A stretch of DNA of 64,000 bases from Biomaibacter acetigenes (GCF_003691585.1 NZ_CP033169.1:1054001-1118000); one strand, 5' to 3'. Counted from the first letter of the stretch, positions 44,384 through 53,997 are shown. Notes: generated by a model from the letters alone, not told the origin. Translations and numbers: made by a program.

Positions 44384-45682
44384 ATGACACAGTTAGAGGC
44401 AGCTAAAAAAGGGATTATTACAGATGAAATGAAAGAAGTAGCAAGGCATGAATGTGTAAGTCCGGAACAAATAAGGGAGGGTATAGCTTCAGGCAAAATA
44501 GTTATTCCCTTTAACCCCAACCACAAGGGATTAAAACCTTGCGGCATTGGAAAAGGACTTTCGACCAAGGTCAATGCCAATATCGGGACATCAGACAAGT
44601 ATCCCGATCTTTCACCGGAGCTTGCCAAGGCGAAAACGGCCATGGAAGCCGGAGCCGATGCCATTATGGATCTTTCTACCGGAGGGAATATTAAATCCAT
44701 CCGCAAGACCATAATTTCCGAAATCAACGTGCCTTTAGGCACGGTTCCCATCTATGAGGCGGGAGTTATGGCCCAGAACAAAAACGGCAGCGTAATAGAA
44801 TTTACCGTAGATGAGCTTTTTGAAATCATAGAGGAGCAGGCAGAGCAGGGAGTGGATTTTATCACCGTTCACTGCGGCCTGACACTGGAAGGTGTTGAAA
44901 GACTCCGGTGTGAAGGCCGCATAACCGACATCGTAAGCAGGGGCGGGGCATTTATCACCGGCTGGATGATCAAAAACGAAAAGCAAAATCCTTTATATGA
45001 ACATTTCGACAGGCTGCTTAAAATAGCAAAAAAATATGATGTAACCTTAAGTTTAGGAGATGGCTTAAGGCCTGGCTGCATCGCCGACGCCACAGACCGG
45101 GCTCAAATCCAGGAACTGATAACACTGGGCGAGTTGGTCCAGGAATCCTGGAAGCAGGGAGTACAGGTGATGGTCGAAGGCCCCGGCCACGTACCGCTGG
45201 ATCAGATCCAGGCCAATGTCCAGCTTCAAAAAAGGATATGCCATGAAGCGCCCTTCTACGTGCTAGGGCCCCTTGTAACCGATATAGCCGCAGGCTATGA
45301 CCACATAGCCGGCGCTATTGGCGGAGCTATCGCTGCTGCGGCCGGGGCTGACTTTTTATGCTATGTGACCCCTGCGGAGCACCTGGGCCTTCCAACCCAG
45401 GAGGATGTAAGAGAAGGAGTTATTGCATCGAAAATCGCCGCCCATGCAGCCGACATAGTTAAAGGAATTCCGGGAGCAAGGGAACGGGATTTAAAAATGG
45501 CCAGAGCCCGGAAAAACCTGGATTGGGAGGCACAGTTAAGTTTTGCCATAGATCCGGAAAGAGCCAGAAGTTACAGGGATTTAAAAAATCCATCGGATGT
45601 AAAGACATGTACCATGTGCGGTAAATTCTGCGCCATGGACATAGTTGCAAAATACCTGGGAAAAAGCAGGAGTGACTGTTAG
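44384..45682 (+). CDS. thiC: Phosphomethylpyrimidine synthase ThiC
   Basis: 432 residues. A radical SAM enzyme that turns aminoimidazole ribotide into the hydroxymethylpyrimidine phosphate of thiamine. The substrate barrel shows [43 protein letters not shown] and [14 protein letters not shown]; the 4Fe-4S site is the C-terminal CTMCGKFC (CX2CX4C). Start ATG 44384 is six bases after GGAGGG; ATG 44378 is too near that site. It is the first gene under the TPP riboswitch and has only 88 bases to thiM. Confidence 0.97.
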   Translation: MTQLEAAKKGIITDEMKEVARHECVSPEQIREGIASGKIVIPFNPNHKGLKPCGIGKGLSTKVNANIGTSDKYPDLSPELAKAKTAMEAGADAIMDLSTGGNIKSIRKTIISEINVPLGTVPIYEAGVMAQNKNGSVIEFTVDELFEIIEEQAEQGVDFITVHCGLTLEGVERLRCEGRITDIVSRGGAFITGWMIKNEKQNPLYEHFDRLLKIAKKYDVTLSLGDGLRPGCIADATDRAQIQELITLGELVQESWKQGVQVMVEGPGHVPLDQIQANVQLQKRICHEAPFYVLGPLVTDIAAGYDHIAGAIGGAIAAAAGADFLCYVTPAEHLGLPTQEDVREGVIASKIAAHAADIVKGIPGARERDLKMARARKNLDWEAQLSFAIDPERARSYRDLKNPSDVKTCTMCGKFCAMDIVAKYLGKSRSDC

Positions 45683-45769
45683 GAGGAATGGTATCAAGTA
45701 AAAGCATAATCGATGCAGTAGCTTCTTCTTTAAAAAATGGAATGAAAATTTTAGAGAGGTGATAATTAA

Positions 45770-46591
45770 ATGCTTGACAGTGTAATTAAGGTTCTGAATG
45801 ATGTAAGAAAAAAAACACCGTTGATTCATGCGATCACCAACAATGTTGTTATCAATGATAATGCCAATGCTCTGTTAAGTTTCGGCGCATCGCCGGCTAT
45901 GGTCGTATCTCCTGATGAAGCATACGATTTCACCGCAATTTCAAAAGCGCTTTATATAAATATCGGCACGATAAATGATGAAATAAGGCATACCATTATT
46001 AATTCCACGTTGTCAGCGAAAGAGCACAAAGTGCCTGTTGTCGTTGACCCGGTTGGATGTGCGGCAATTAAAAGCAGAGTGGATTTTGTAAAAATGCTTT
46101 TAAAAATAGGTAATATAGACATAATCAAGGGCAACGTCGGTGAAATTAAAGTATTATTAGGAGTAGAGACAAAAGTGAGAGGAGTCGATTCCCTGGACGA
46201 TGGCAATGATGCACCAGATGTCTGCTATGAACTGGCAAATTCAATAAATACAACGATTGTCGCTACAGGTAAGTTCGATTATATCAGCGATAGCAGGCGG
46301 AAGATCATAGTCAAAAACGGCACAGAAATGTTTACAAAAATAACAGGTGCAGGTTGCACCCTTGGAGCCATCATGGCAGCCACCAGGGCAGTATGCGATG
46401 ACAGTGTACTGGCAGCACTGACCGCACTTTTGGCAGTAAATATAGCCGGGGAACTTGCAGCGGAAGAAAGCACTCTTCCCGGAACATTTAGAACTAAATT
46501 TTACGATTATTTATATATTTTAAATGGGGATTTGATTAAAGAAAGGGCAAAATTTGAAGAAATCGGAGGTAAGATTAGTGAAACATTTTGA
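45770..46591 (+). CDS. thiM: Hydroxyethylthiazole kinase ThiM
   Basis: 273 residues. It phosphorylates hydroxyethylthiazole for thiamine salvage. Motifs: HAITNNVVINDNANALL substrate part, VVVDPVGCAA, IKGNVGEIKVLL, and GAGCTLGAIMAA with the catalytic Cys near the ATP site. Ribosome site AGAGAGGTG before ATG. With ThiC made on site and thiazole salvaged, the pathway here lacks thiE (thiamine phosphate synthase) and thiD, which are not in the window. It is an AT-rich gene compared with thiC. Confidence 0.95.
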   Translation: MLDSVIKVLNDVRKKTPLIHAITNNVVINDNANALLSFGASPAMVVSPDEAYDFTAISKALYINIGTINDEIRHTIINSTLSAKEHKVPVVVDPVGCAAIKSRVDFVKMLLKIGNIDIIKGNVGEIKVLLGVETKVRGVDSLDDGNDAPDVCYELANSINTTIVATGKFDYISDSRRKIIVKNGTEMFTKITGAGCTLGAIMAATRAVCDDSVLAALTALLAVNIAGELAAEESTLPGTFRTKFYDYLYILNGDLIKERAKFEEIGGKISETF

Positions 46592-46642
46592 TCAAGAAAA
46601 TAAAAAATATACCTATATATAAAATGAGCAGGGTGAGATTCT

Positions 46643-47281
46643 ATGAAAGCTGTTATTTTTGCCGGTGGTACTGTAGATGATTACCGGTTGCAAAAAAAGT
46701 ATGTAGTTGGAGCGGATATTATAATCTGTGCCGACAGCGGAGTGCGCCACGCCTTTATGATGGGTATAACTCCTGATCTTGTAGTGGGGGACATGGATTC
46801 GGTGGTGCCGGAAGACTTGAACAGAATAAAGGAACTAGGAATAGAACAGGAGACATTTGCTGCCGAAAAAGATTTTACAGATACGGAACTGGCCCTGGAA
46901 AAAGCTTATCAAAGGGGAGCCACAGAGGCCGTCATTCTGGGTGGAATTGGGGACAGGCCCGATCACAGCCTTGCGAATATATTGTTGATGGTAAATTTCA
47001 AGAAAAGGGGCCTGGAAATAAGGCTGGCGGGAGAAAACTGGGAGATGTTCCTGATAGAAGGGCAGGTACAAATATCCGGCAAAAAAGGAGACCTGCTTTC
47101 GTTGATTCCTTTGAGCAGGGAAGTGTCGGGCATTGAAACCCGGGGGCTCTATTACCCCCTGAAAAACGAAACAATCCCTATGGGAACATCCCGGGGGATC
47201 AGCAATGTGTTTCTTGGGGACGAGGTAATGGTAAGGACGAAAAAAGGCTTGCTGCTGGCAGTGAAACTTGCAAGAACATAG
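46643..47281 (+). CDS. thiN: Thiamine pyrophosphokinase
   Basis: 212 residues. It moves a pyrophosphate group from ATP to thiamine, giving thiamine diphosphate. The N-domain shows ICADSGVRHAFMMGITPDLVVGDMDS (cited ADSGVRHA and GDMDS) and EKDFTDTELAL with its Asp/Glu pair, and the nucleotide loop GGIGDRPDH; the C-domain is the small beta-barrel with GISN. It lets the cell convert imported thiamine, fitting the riboswitch that senses the product. Ribosome site AGGGTGAG. Three bases after its stop lies the end of a convergent gene. Confidence 0.92.
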   Translation: MKAVIFAGGTVDDYRLQKKYVVGADIIICADSGVRHAFMMGITPDLVVGDMDSVVPEDLNRIKELGIEQETFAAEKDFTDTELALEKAYQRGATEAVILGGIGDRPDHSLANILLMVNFKKRGLEIRLAGENWEMFLIEGQVQISGKKGDLLSLIPLSREVSGIETRGLYYPLKNETIPMGTSRGISNVFLGDEVMVRTKKGLLLAVKLART

Positions 47282-47285
47282 GGTC

Positions 47286-47819
47286 TTACCACGCCCGGAG
47301 CCTGTTGCCTGCACTGTAAGAAAAACTGCCTGCGGTATATACTTCCCACCGGTCTGTAGAAATAAAAATTCCAGTTTCCCGACCCCCGGCTATCTCAGGG
47401 TAGGTACCGCCCGTAGAAGCGATGACGGAGCCTCCTGTGGCTGCGGAAAGTTTTATGGAGAAATTGCCTGCAAGGTCACATCCAAATAACAATATTTGGG
47501 AACCCCCAGCAAATAGAATATCCCCTTTTTGAATCCGAGCGGCCAGGTCGCTGACATAGGCCGCTCTTTTTGTGTCACTAGGTCCGGGTTCATCATAAAA
47601 TCCACTCCAGTTGGTCATGATGATGCCCCGGGGATAAGAGTGGCTGAAGACTTTAATTATATAAATAGCCCCTCCTTTTTTGCATAATTCTGACAGCATT
47701 TCAAGAAATTCCTGTCCGCTGGAAGGCTTTATCACAGTATGGCCCGTCATTTCGGCCCTGTAATCGAAAGCCGCTTCTGCACCATACCCCTGGGCCGAAA
47801 CGGCGATGGCTAATGCCAT
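47286..47819 (-). CDS. Hypothetical protein, DUF4347-like
   Basis: 177 residues. The centre resembles the DUF4347 domain found at the start of large repeat adhesins: FSHSYPRGII, then LAARIQKGDILFAGGSQILLFGCDLAG and SAATGGSVIASTGG (His, Gly-Cys-Asp and Ala-Ser-Thr marks). Here it is a stand-alone small protein. ATG 47819 has GCGAGGTGA just before it; longer upstream frames have no ribosome site. There may be a weak hydrophobic N-terminus (ALAIAVSAQG) but no clear signal cleavage. The His and Cys motifs recall caspase-like peptidases, which is speculative. Convergent with thiN. Confidence 0.5.
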   Translation of the reverse strand: MALAIAVSAQGYGAEAAFDYRAEMTGHTVIKPSSGQEFLEMLSELCKKGGAIYIIKVFSHSYPRGIIMTNWSGFYDEPGPSDTKRAAYVSDLAARIQKGDILFAGGSQILLFGCDLAGNFSIKLSAATGGSVIASTGGTYPEIAGGRETGIFISTDRWEVYTAGSFSYSAGNRLRAW

Positions 47820-48003
47820 AACACTCACCTCGCCTTTTGGTATATATTTCAATATATTCATACCATCTAAAAAGGGTTAAAAATATTATCGTAATGAATA
47901 TCATATGCAAATGGAATAATAGAATTGATTATGGTATCAGGATTGCTAACCTGGAAATCGACTTTTATACCAAAACAATTATTATTCATGAGGGGTTGTA
48001 AAC

Positions 48004-49047
48004 ATGCATGAGAATAAACCTGCAAATCGTCTTGCGGGCGAAAAATCCCCATATCTTCTTCAACATGCCCATAATCCGGTAGGTTGGTATCCATGGGGTA
48101 ACGAAGCCTTCGAAAAAGCAAGAAAAGAAGATAAACCGATATTCTCAAGTATTGGCTACAGCACCTGTCACTGGTGTCATGTAATGGCTCATGAATCTTT
48201 TGAAGATGAGGAAGTAGCCGATATTTTAAATAAACATTATGTATCCATAAAAGTAGACAGGGAAGAGAGACCGGACATTGACAATATTTACATGAACGTA
48301 TGTCAGGCTATGACAGGTCAGGGGGGATGGCCCCTTACTATCATCATGACCCCGGGTAAAGAGCCCTTCTTTGCGGGGACTTATTTTCCCAAAAAAGACC
48401 GCTGGGGCCGGGCCGGGCTTTTGGACATCCTTGAGCAAATAGCCGGCTTATGGCAAAAGGACCGGGAACATATTTATGACATAAGCCGGAGAGTGACGGA
48501 AGCAGTTAAAAAAATCGGTGAAACACGGCCAGGGGAGCTCACGAAACACGTGCTGGATGAAGCCTTTGAACAATTTTCTGCCAGATTTGATGACGAATTC
48601 GGCGGCTTTGGCTCTGCTCCCAAATTCCCCGCACCCCACAATCTGATTTTCCTGCTGCATTACTGGAAAGACTCCGGCGAGAAGCGGGCCCTTGAAATGG
48701 TGGAAAAGACCCTCGACTGTATGGCGCGGGGAGGCATATATGACCATATCGGCTTTGGGTTTCACCGCTATTCCACAGACCGGCGATGGCTGGTTCCCCA
48801 TTTTGAAAAAATGTTATACGACAACGCCCTTATAGCCATGGTTTTCCTGGAGGGCTACCAGGCTACAGGAAATAAAAAGTATAAAGAAGTGGCAGAAGAA
48901 GTATTCAGTTATATAGAGCGGGATATGACTTCTCCCGAAGGGGGTTTTTATTTCGCCGAGGACGCCGATTCTGAAGGTTTGGAAGGCAAATTTTATATGT
49001 GGACTCCTGAAGAAGTTAAAAATATTTTGGGGAGACCAGAACCTTGA
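48004..49047 (+). pseudogene. DUF255/YyaL-like thioredoxin-domain protein, C-terminal half missing
   Basis: The 347 codons match the N-terminal half of the DUF255 (YyaL, spermatogenesis-associated protein 20) family, whose members have about 670-700 residues. Seen are [19 protein letters not shown], the thioredoxin-like site [19 protein letters not shown] and the start of the six-hairpin glycosidase-like domain ([46 protein letters not shown]). It stops after EEVKNILG. A one-base shift near 49035 would add about 30 codons; beyond that no continuation is seen in any frame. The 411 bases up to proB hold this decayed end, a few weak hairpins and the proB promoter. Confidence 0.82.
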
Positions 49048-49380
49048 GGAGCATGCCTGCAGGATTTTCAACGCTTTTGCGGGCGAGGTAATGCTTCATC
49101 TGACGGTCTTGCCGTGGAATTTTTTATATACTTGACCGACATTTTAACACCTCTCAGCAACTGCTTGATGATTATGCGGATGCGGGCTAAATTTATCTTG
49201 TTAAATCGATAAAATTGTATTATAATGCATAGGAAAGCAAACATATTCCTTATTATAGGGCTTTCCGTAATGCATTTCAAAAAAGCTACCGCTATTTAAT
49301 TGATTTTATAATGAAAGCTTTTTTATAATCATTTTATATTTTTTTTTACACAAAGTTAAAGATAAAATTCCAAAAAACCA

Positions 49381-49409
49381 TTGTTAATTTAAATATAAGG
49401 TGTTATAAT
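49381..49409 (+). promoter_or_regulatory. Sigma-A promoter of proB-proA
   Basis: TTGTTA (49381-49386), 17 bases, TATAAT (49404-49409). The leader is about 43 bases. Confidence 0.7.
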
Positions 49410-49458
49410 TATACATAAAATTGTATAAATATAAATTTTAGCAAGTGAGGCGGAACCG

Positions 49459-50298
49459 ATGGGTGAGGAACATAATAAACAAACAAGGAATGTTTTTGGC
49501 AATTCTACGTATAACAGCATAGTATTTAAAGTTGGAACCACAACATTGGTCCATGATAACGGCAAGCTCAATATAGCCCGAATGGAAAAGCTCGTAAGGG
49601 TTCTGGCAGACCTTAAAAATCAGGGGAAAAATGTGGTTCTGGTGACTTCCGGAGCAATAGGTGTCGGGGCGGGGAAACTGGGGATTAAAAATAAAAAAGA
49701 TGTAAAGATAAAACAGGCACTGGCGGCAGTAGGCCAGGGCATACTTATGCAGTTTTATGAGAAACTTTTTTCAGAATATAACTCGACGGTGGCGCAGATC
49801 TTACTCACCAGAGAAGATATTGAAAAGGGCTCCCGCCGTCAGAATGCCCTCAACACCATAAGAACACTGTTTGATTTTGATATTATTCCTATAATAAATG
49901 AAAACGATACCGTTGCGGTAGAAGAGATCGTATTCGGGGATAACGACACCCTGTCGGCGGTGGTGGCAAGGCTCATAGGAGCTGATCTTCTAATCCTGCT
50001 TTCCGATATAGATGGATTGTATACGGGCACCCCCTTTGAGGAGGGAACCAGTAAAATTCCGGTGGTGGAGCATATAACTCCGGAGATAGAGGCTCTGGCC
50101 GGAGAAAGCTGTACTGAATTCGGCACCGGCGGCATGAAAAGCAAGATTCTCGCCGCCAAAATAGCCACCGGGGCAGGGATTGCTATGGCTATAATAGATG
50201 GAGCAAATCCGGAATTGATTTATGATGTGCTGGAGGGGAAGAACCCGGGCACATTTTTCACACCGCAGAAAAAGTACAACGTTATCGGATTATCATGA
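49459..50298 (+). CDS. proB: Glutamate 5-kinase ProB (no PUA domain)
   Basis: 279 residues of amino-acid kinase fold. It phosphorylates glutamate for proline synthesis. Motifs: VFKVGTTTLV, LVTSGAIGVGAGKLG, AAVGQGILMQFYE, IINENDTVAVEEI and FGDNDTLSAVVA, then GTGGMKSKILAAKIAT. The C-terminal PUA domain of the E. coli enzyme (about 367 residues) is absent, as in many short ProB proteins; such forms often differ in proline feedback inhibition. Ribosome site GTGAGGCGG. Next gene is proA after 59 bases. Confidence 0.95.
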   Translation: MGEEHNKQTRNVFGNSTYNSIVFKVGTTTLVHDNGKLNIARMEKLVRVLADLKNQGKNVVLVTSGAIGVGAGKLGIKNKKDVKIKQALAAVGQGILMQFYEKLFSEYNSTVAQILLTREDIEKGSRRQNALNTIRTLFDFDIIPIINENDTVAVEEIVFGDNDTLSAVVARLIGADLLILLSDIDGLYTGTPFEEGTSKIPVVEHITPEIEALAGESCTEFGTGGMKSKILAAKIATGAGIAMAIIDGANPELIYDVLEGKNPGTFFTPQKKYNVIGLS

Positions 50299-50357
50299 TT
50301 CAAGAGGAAATTTTGCAGCATTGGCACTGTTACTGCATTTGAAAAGGAGGCTAAACT

Positions 50358-51599
50358 ATGGATATACAGGAAATAGGGAAAAAGGCAAAAGAGGCTTCAC
50401 GGGTCCTTGCCAGCCTTTTTGCCGATATAAAAAACAGGGCCCTTTCCGAAATGGCGGCTTCACTGATGCAGGCAAAAGAAAAGATTCTGTTGGCCAATGA
50501 AAGGGACATTAACGCAGCCCGCGAAAAAGGCATGAGCGAAGCTCTGGTGGACCGCCTGAAGTTGAATGAAAGCCGTATCTTTAGCATGGTAAAAGGCTTA
50601 AAAGACCTGTGCGATCTTCCGGACCCGGTAGGCCAGGGGGAGGTAATAAAACGCCCCAACGGCCTTACCATCATGAGGCAGCATGTACCTTTCGGAGTCA
50701 TAGGAATCATATATGAAGCAAGGCCCAATGTAACATCCGATGCAGCGGGCCTTTGCCTCAAGGCGGGAAGCAGCGTCATCCTCCGGGGTGGTTCCGAGGC
50801 CATAAATTCCAATAAGGCCATAGTTTCCGCCCTGGTTTCAGGAGCCGTCAAAGCCGGGATTCCGGAAGGCGCCATCCAGCTAATAGAAGACACTGGCCAT
50901 GAAAGCGCCATAGCTCTCATGAAGATGAGGCAGTATGTGGACCTCTTAATACCCCGGGGAGGTGCGGGCCTCATAAAGACCGTGGTGGAAAACTCTACTG
51001 TGCCGGTGATAGAGACCGGCGTTGGAAATTGCCATGTGTATGTGGATGAAAGTGCGGATCTGGAAATGGCAAAAAATATAATAATAAATGCCAAAACCAG
51101 CAGGCCTTCGGTATGCAATGCCGCGGAAACCCTTCTGGTCCATAAATCTGTAGCCGAAAGGTTCATACCCGACGCCCTGAAAGCCCTGGAGGAAAAAGGA
51201 GTAGAACTCAGGGGATGCATTAAAACGCGTCAAATATTTCCCGGGATAAAACCTGCTTCCGAAGAAGACTGGGCTGCGGAATATCTGGACCTTATACTTG
51301 CAGTTAAAGTGGTGGATGACATCGATGAAGCCATAGAGCACATCAACCGTTACGGCAGTTCTCATTCGGAAGCCATTGTCACCAAAAATTACGACAGTGC
51401 CAATAAGTTTCTTTCCCGGGTGGATGCCGCCTGCGTTTATGTCAATGCTTCCACGAGATTTACAGACGGCGGAGAATTCGGTTTCGGAGCCGAAATAGGC
51501 ATAAGCACCCAGAAACTGCACGCCCGGGGCCCTATGGGTTTAAAAGAGCTTACCACAGTCAAATACCTCATTCTCGGAGACGGGCAGGTTCGTCTTTGA
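50358..51599 (+). CDS. proA: Gamma-glutamyl phosphate reductase ProA
   Basis: 413 residues of the aldehyde dehydrogenase superfamily. It reduces glutamyl phosphate, with NADPH, to glutamate semialdehyde, which cyclises on the way to proline. Motifs: VPFGVIGIIYEARPNVTSDAAGLC, VILRGGSEAINSN, the catalytic Cys in RPSVCNAAETLLVH and the end EFGFGAEIGISTQKLHARGPMGL (cited GFGAEIG). AAAAGGAGG stands before the ATG. It overlaps by 32 bases with the 3' end of a gene on the other strand. Confidence 0.96.
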   Translation: MDIQEIGKKAKEASRVLASLFADIKNRALSEMAASLMQAKEKILLANERDINAAREKGMSEALVDRLKLNESRIFSMVKGLKDLCDLPDPVGQGEVIKRPNGLTIMRQHVPFGVIGIIYEARPNVTSDAAGLCLKAGSSVILRGGSEAINSNKAIVSALVSGAVKAGIPEGAIQLIEDTGHESAIALMKMRQYVDLLIPRGGAGLIKTVVENSTVPVIETGVGNCHVYVDESADLEMAKNIIINAKTSRPSVCNAAETLLVHKSVAERFIPDALKALEEKGVELRGCIKTRQIFPGIKPASEEDWAAEYLDLILAVKVVDDIDEAIEHINRYGSSHSEAIVTKNYDSANKFLSRVDAACVYVNASTRFTDGGEFGFGAEIGISTQKLHARGPMGLKELTTVKYLILGDGQVRL

Positions 51600-51984
51600 G
51601 TATCGCCTCTTTCAAAACCGGTAGCCAGTGGAAAAATTCTTCCACGGCTTTGGTCCCGAGCACGGGTATATGCTTTGGAGCTGCTCCCGGTTCGGGGGCC
51701 AGTTTATAATCTTCAGGAGGAAAGGCGAAATAATGGCAGTGGTCTTCCTCATAGATCCAGTAGGGATAATATCCTTCGGCATCATACCATTTTCCCCATC
51801 CCTGGGAATCCATCTCTTCAGGGTCGTTGGCCACAAAATAACCCCTTTGTTTTAAGATGTCCGTCAGTCTTTTTAAGTCCACGTAAAACGGTAACTTTAT
51901 ATGGATTTTTTCATTTTTTATTTCATAGGGGTAAGCATCCCTTCCTTTTATGATCTCTCCTTTTGTAGTTTCAATTACCCGCAA
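51568..51984 (-). CDS. Hypothetical protein, 138 residues
   Basis: I do not recognise the family. It is acidic, rich in aromatic residues (EGYYPYWIYEEDHCHYFAFPPEDY, cited as YYPYWIYEEDHCHYF), with no membrane segment. It reads as a small cytoplasmic alpha/beta protein, with a KLPFYVDLKRLTDILKQRGYFVAN strand-helix-strand stretch that looks like a small RNA- or ligand-binding fold. TTG 51984 is six bases from GAGGTG; a GTG at 51993 lies inside that site. The frame overlaps the end of proA, tail to tail. It may be lineage-specific. Confidence 0.65.
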   Translation of the reverse strand: MRVIETTKGEIIKGRDAYPYEIKNEKIHIKLPFYVDLKRLTDILKQRGYFVANDPEEMDSQGWGKWYDAEGYYPYWIYEEDHCHYFAFPPEDYKLAPEPGAAPKHIPVLGTKAVEEFFHWLPVLKEAILKDEPARLRE

Positions 51985-52060
51985 CGCGTTCACCTCATTT
52001 TTTTCTTTTGTCTTTTCTATTTTCTGTAATATAATACAAGTTTAAACTGGTATTTTTTAA

Positions 52061-52090
52061 GCAGGGAAATATTATAAAATGTAGAATAGT
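52061..52090 (+). promoter_or_regulatory. Sigma-H-like promoter, copy 3 (sigma-54 activator gene)
   Basis: GCAGGGAAA and GTAGAATAG with 12 bases between AGGGAAA and TAGAAT. The -10 element ends 35 bases before the ATG at 52125, a normal promoter distance. Spacing equals that of copies 1 and 2. Confidence 0.7.
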
Positions 52091-52124
52091 AATATATATC
52101 GAAAAAAATTAAAGGAGAGGCGCC

Positions 52125-53834
52125 ATGCTTTCCATTGAAGAGATAATTTCCATCCTGGATGCCATTAGTGATGGCCTGATTGCCGTTGACAAAAATGGAT
52201 ATATTACGATTCTGAACACTTCGGCCGAAAAGTTACTGAAACTAAAAAGGGATGAGGTGCTGGGTGAAAAAGTTTCGGAAATTGTTCCGAATACCAGGCT
52301 TCATATCATTTTGGAGACCGGGAAACCCGAAGTGAACCAATTTCAACATATAGATGATGTTACCATACTGACAAACCGTATGCCGGTATTTGATAAAAAT
52401 GGCTGTGTGGCTGGAGCGGTTGCAATTTTTAGAGACATGACCGAAGTCAAACATTTGGCCGAAGAAATTACAAACTTGAAGGACATTCAGAGCATGCTGG
52501 AAGCCATAATAAATTCCACCCAGGATGCTATATCGGTGGTGGATGTGGAGGGCAGGGGCATACTCATAAATAAGGCTTACACCAAACTTATAGGTTTAAC
52601 AAAAGAGGACGTTATAGGAAAACCGGCAACAGTAGATATTGCCGAGGGTGAAAGCGTGCATTATAGAGTTTTGAAAACCAGAAAACCTTTGAAGGGTGTT
52701 CCTATGCTGGTAGGGCCCAATAAAAAGGAAGTTATAGTGAATGCCGCGCCCATAATGGTGGGTGAGTGCCTTAGAGGCAGCGTGGCGGTGGTCCATGATG
52801 TGTCGGAAATAAAGAGACTTACCGAAGAACTGGATCTGGTGAAGCGCAGAGTGCGCCATCTAGAAGCCAAGTATTCCTTCGATGATATAGTAGGGCAAAG
52901 CCAGGCCATGAGGGAAGCCATAGAGGCTGCAAAAAACGCAGCGAGTACCAATGCCACCGTACTTTTAAGGGGAGAAAGCGGCACCGGGAAGGAACTCTTT
53001 GCCCATGCAATCCATAATGAGAGCGAAAGATGCCACCACCAGTTTATCAGGGTTAACTGTTCCGCCCTCACTGACAGCCTGTTGGGCAGCGAACTTTTCG
53101 GGTATGCCGACGGAGCATTTACAGGAGCAAGGCGCGGCGGAAGAAAGGGGCTTTTTGAAGAAGCCGATGGGGGTACCATATTTCTGGATGAAATCGGGGA
53201 AATAAATTTAAACCACCAGGCCATGCTGCTGCGGGTATTGAATGAAAAGGAGATAATCCGGGTTGGAGAATCAAGGCCCATACCCGTTGATGTAAGAGTA
53301 ATAGCGGCCACCAATACCGATCTGGAAAAGGCAGTAAGGACAGGAAATTTCAGAAAGGATTTATATTTCAGACTTAATGTAGTTCCCATTTATATACCCG
53401 CCTTACGGGAAAGAAAAGAAGACCTGCCCCTTTTGATTGCTCATCTGATAAAAAAATACAACCAGGAATACGGCAGGGCAGTCGAAGGTATATCCGATGA
53501 AGCTGTGGAATATCTTCAGGAATACGACTGGCCCGGAAATATCCGCGAACTGGAAAATGTCATCGGCAGAGCTATGATCAACATGAAGTTCAGTGACATT
53601 AAGATAGAAAAAAAGCATATTCCACGGCTATATATGGACACGTCAGAAGTAAAGAGAAAGTTAACCGAACAGATAGAGCATTTTAAACCGTTGAAGGAAA
53701 TAATGGAAGAAGCCGAAAGAGAAATTTTGAAAAACACTCTTGAGAAGGTAAATGGAAACAGAAGCGAGGCCGCAAGAGTCCTGGGAATATCGCTGAGGAA
53801 TTTATTTTATAAATTGAAAAAATATAATCTTTAA
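52125..53834 (+). CDS. PAS-domain sigma-54 activator of branched-chain amino-acid operon (BkdR-like)
   Basis: 569 residues. Two PAS sensory domains (about 8-115 and 125-235; both start with an EEIISILDAISDGLIAVD / LEAIINSTQDAISVVD type helix), then the AAA+ activator domain with Walker A GESGTGKE (from residue 283), GAFTGAR (from 330) and Walker B GGTIFLDEIGE, and a C-terminal Fis-type helix-turn-helix (GNRSEAARVLGISLRNLFYKLKK). The order PAS-AAA-Fis is that of RocR/BkdR. It stands directly upstream of a -24/-12 promoter and the ptb-buk genes, as bkdR does in Bacillus. The signal sensed by PAS is not known. Confidence 0.93.
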   Translation: MLSIEEIISILDAISDGLIAVDKNGYITILNTSAEKLLKLKRDEVLGEKVSEIVPNTRLHIILETGKPEVNQFQHIDDVTILTNRMPVFDKNGCVAGAVAIFRDMTEVKHLAEEITNLKDIQSMLEAIINSTQDAISVVDVEGRGILINKAYTKLIGLTKEDVIGKPATVDIAEGESVHYRVLKTRKPLKGVPMLVGPNKKEVIVNAAPIMVGECLRGSVAVVHDVSEIKRLTEELDLVKRRVRHLEAKYSFDDIVGQSQAMREAIEAAKNAASTNATVLLRGESGTGKELFAHAIHNESERCHHQFIRVNCSALTDSLLGSELFGYADGAFTGARRGGRKGLFEEADGGTIFLDEIGEINLNHQAMLLRVLNEKEIIRVGESRPIPVDVRVIAATNTDLEKAVRTGNFRKDLYFRLNVVPIYIPALRERKEDLPLLIAHLIKKYNQEYGRAVEGISDEAVEYLQEYDWPGNIRELENVIGRAMINMKFSDIKIEKKHIPRLYMDTSEVKRKLTEQIEHFKPLKEIMEEAEREILKNTLEKVNGNRSEAARVLGISLRNLFYKLKKYNL

Positions 53835-53841
53835 TGCTTCA

Positions 53842-53943
53842 AAGTCTCTTTTATTTAAATCCCGTGGTATATAGTTCCTCGGCAAGCGAGAAAACCATAT
53901 GCCAATAATTGCGTGCAAAAAATTGCATGGTTTGAAGAGACTT
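53842..53943 (+). promoter_or_regulatory. Nested inverted repeats, likely activator-binding region
   Basis: Outer pair AAGTCTCTT (53842-53850) and AAGAGACTT (53935-53943); inner pair AAACCAT (53892-53898) and ATGGTTT (53927-53933). The region lies about 80 to 185 bases before the predicted start at 54025, the normal place for an upstream activating sequence of a sigma-54 activator. Confidence 0.5.
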
Positions 53944-53958
53944 GCATTTAAGAATTTA

Positions 53959-53987
53959 CAAAAAGCCCTATTTAGGGCCTTTTTTTT
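53959..53987 (+). terminator. Rho-independent terminator
   Basis: GCCCTA-TT-TAGGGC with A-rich left and T8 right flanks. It ends the regulator message before the sigma-54 promoter. Confidence 0.85.
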
Positions 53988-53997
53988 ATTTCACATT

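Noticed and set aside
49110-49190. Small frame LDRHFNTSQQLLDDYADAG as the tail of the DUF255 gene
   Set aside because: I could not match it with confidence to the missing C-terminal half; treated as decayed sequence.
52661-53389. A 242-codon antisense frame inside the sigma-54 activator gene
   Set aside because: Shadow of the AAA+ coding sequence; no ribosome site or family match.
53842-53943. A CRISPR or phage attachment site in the nested repeats
   Set aside because: Only one pair of each arm, no regular spacers and no integrase or cas gene nearby.
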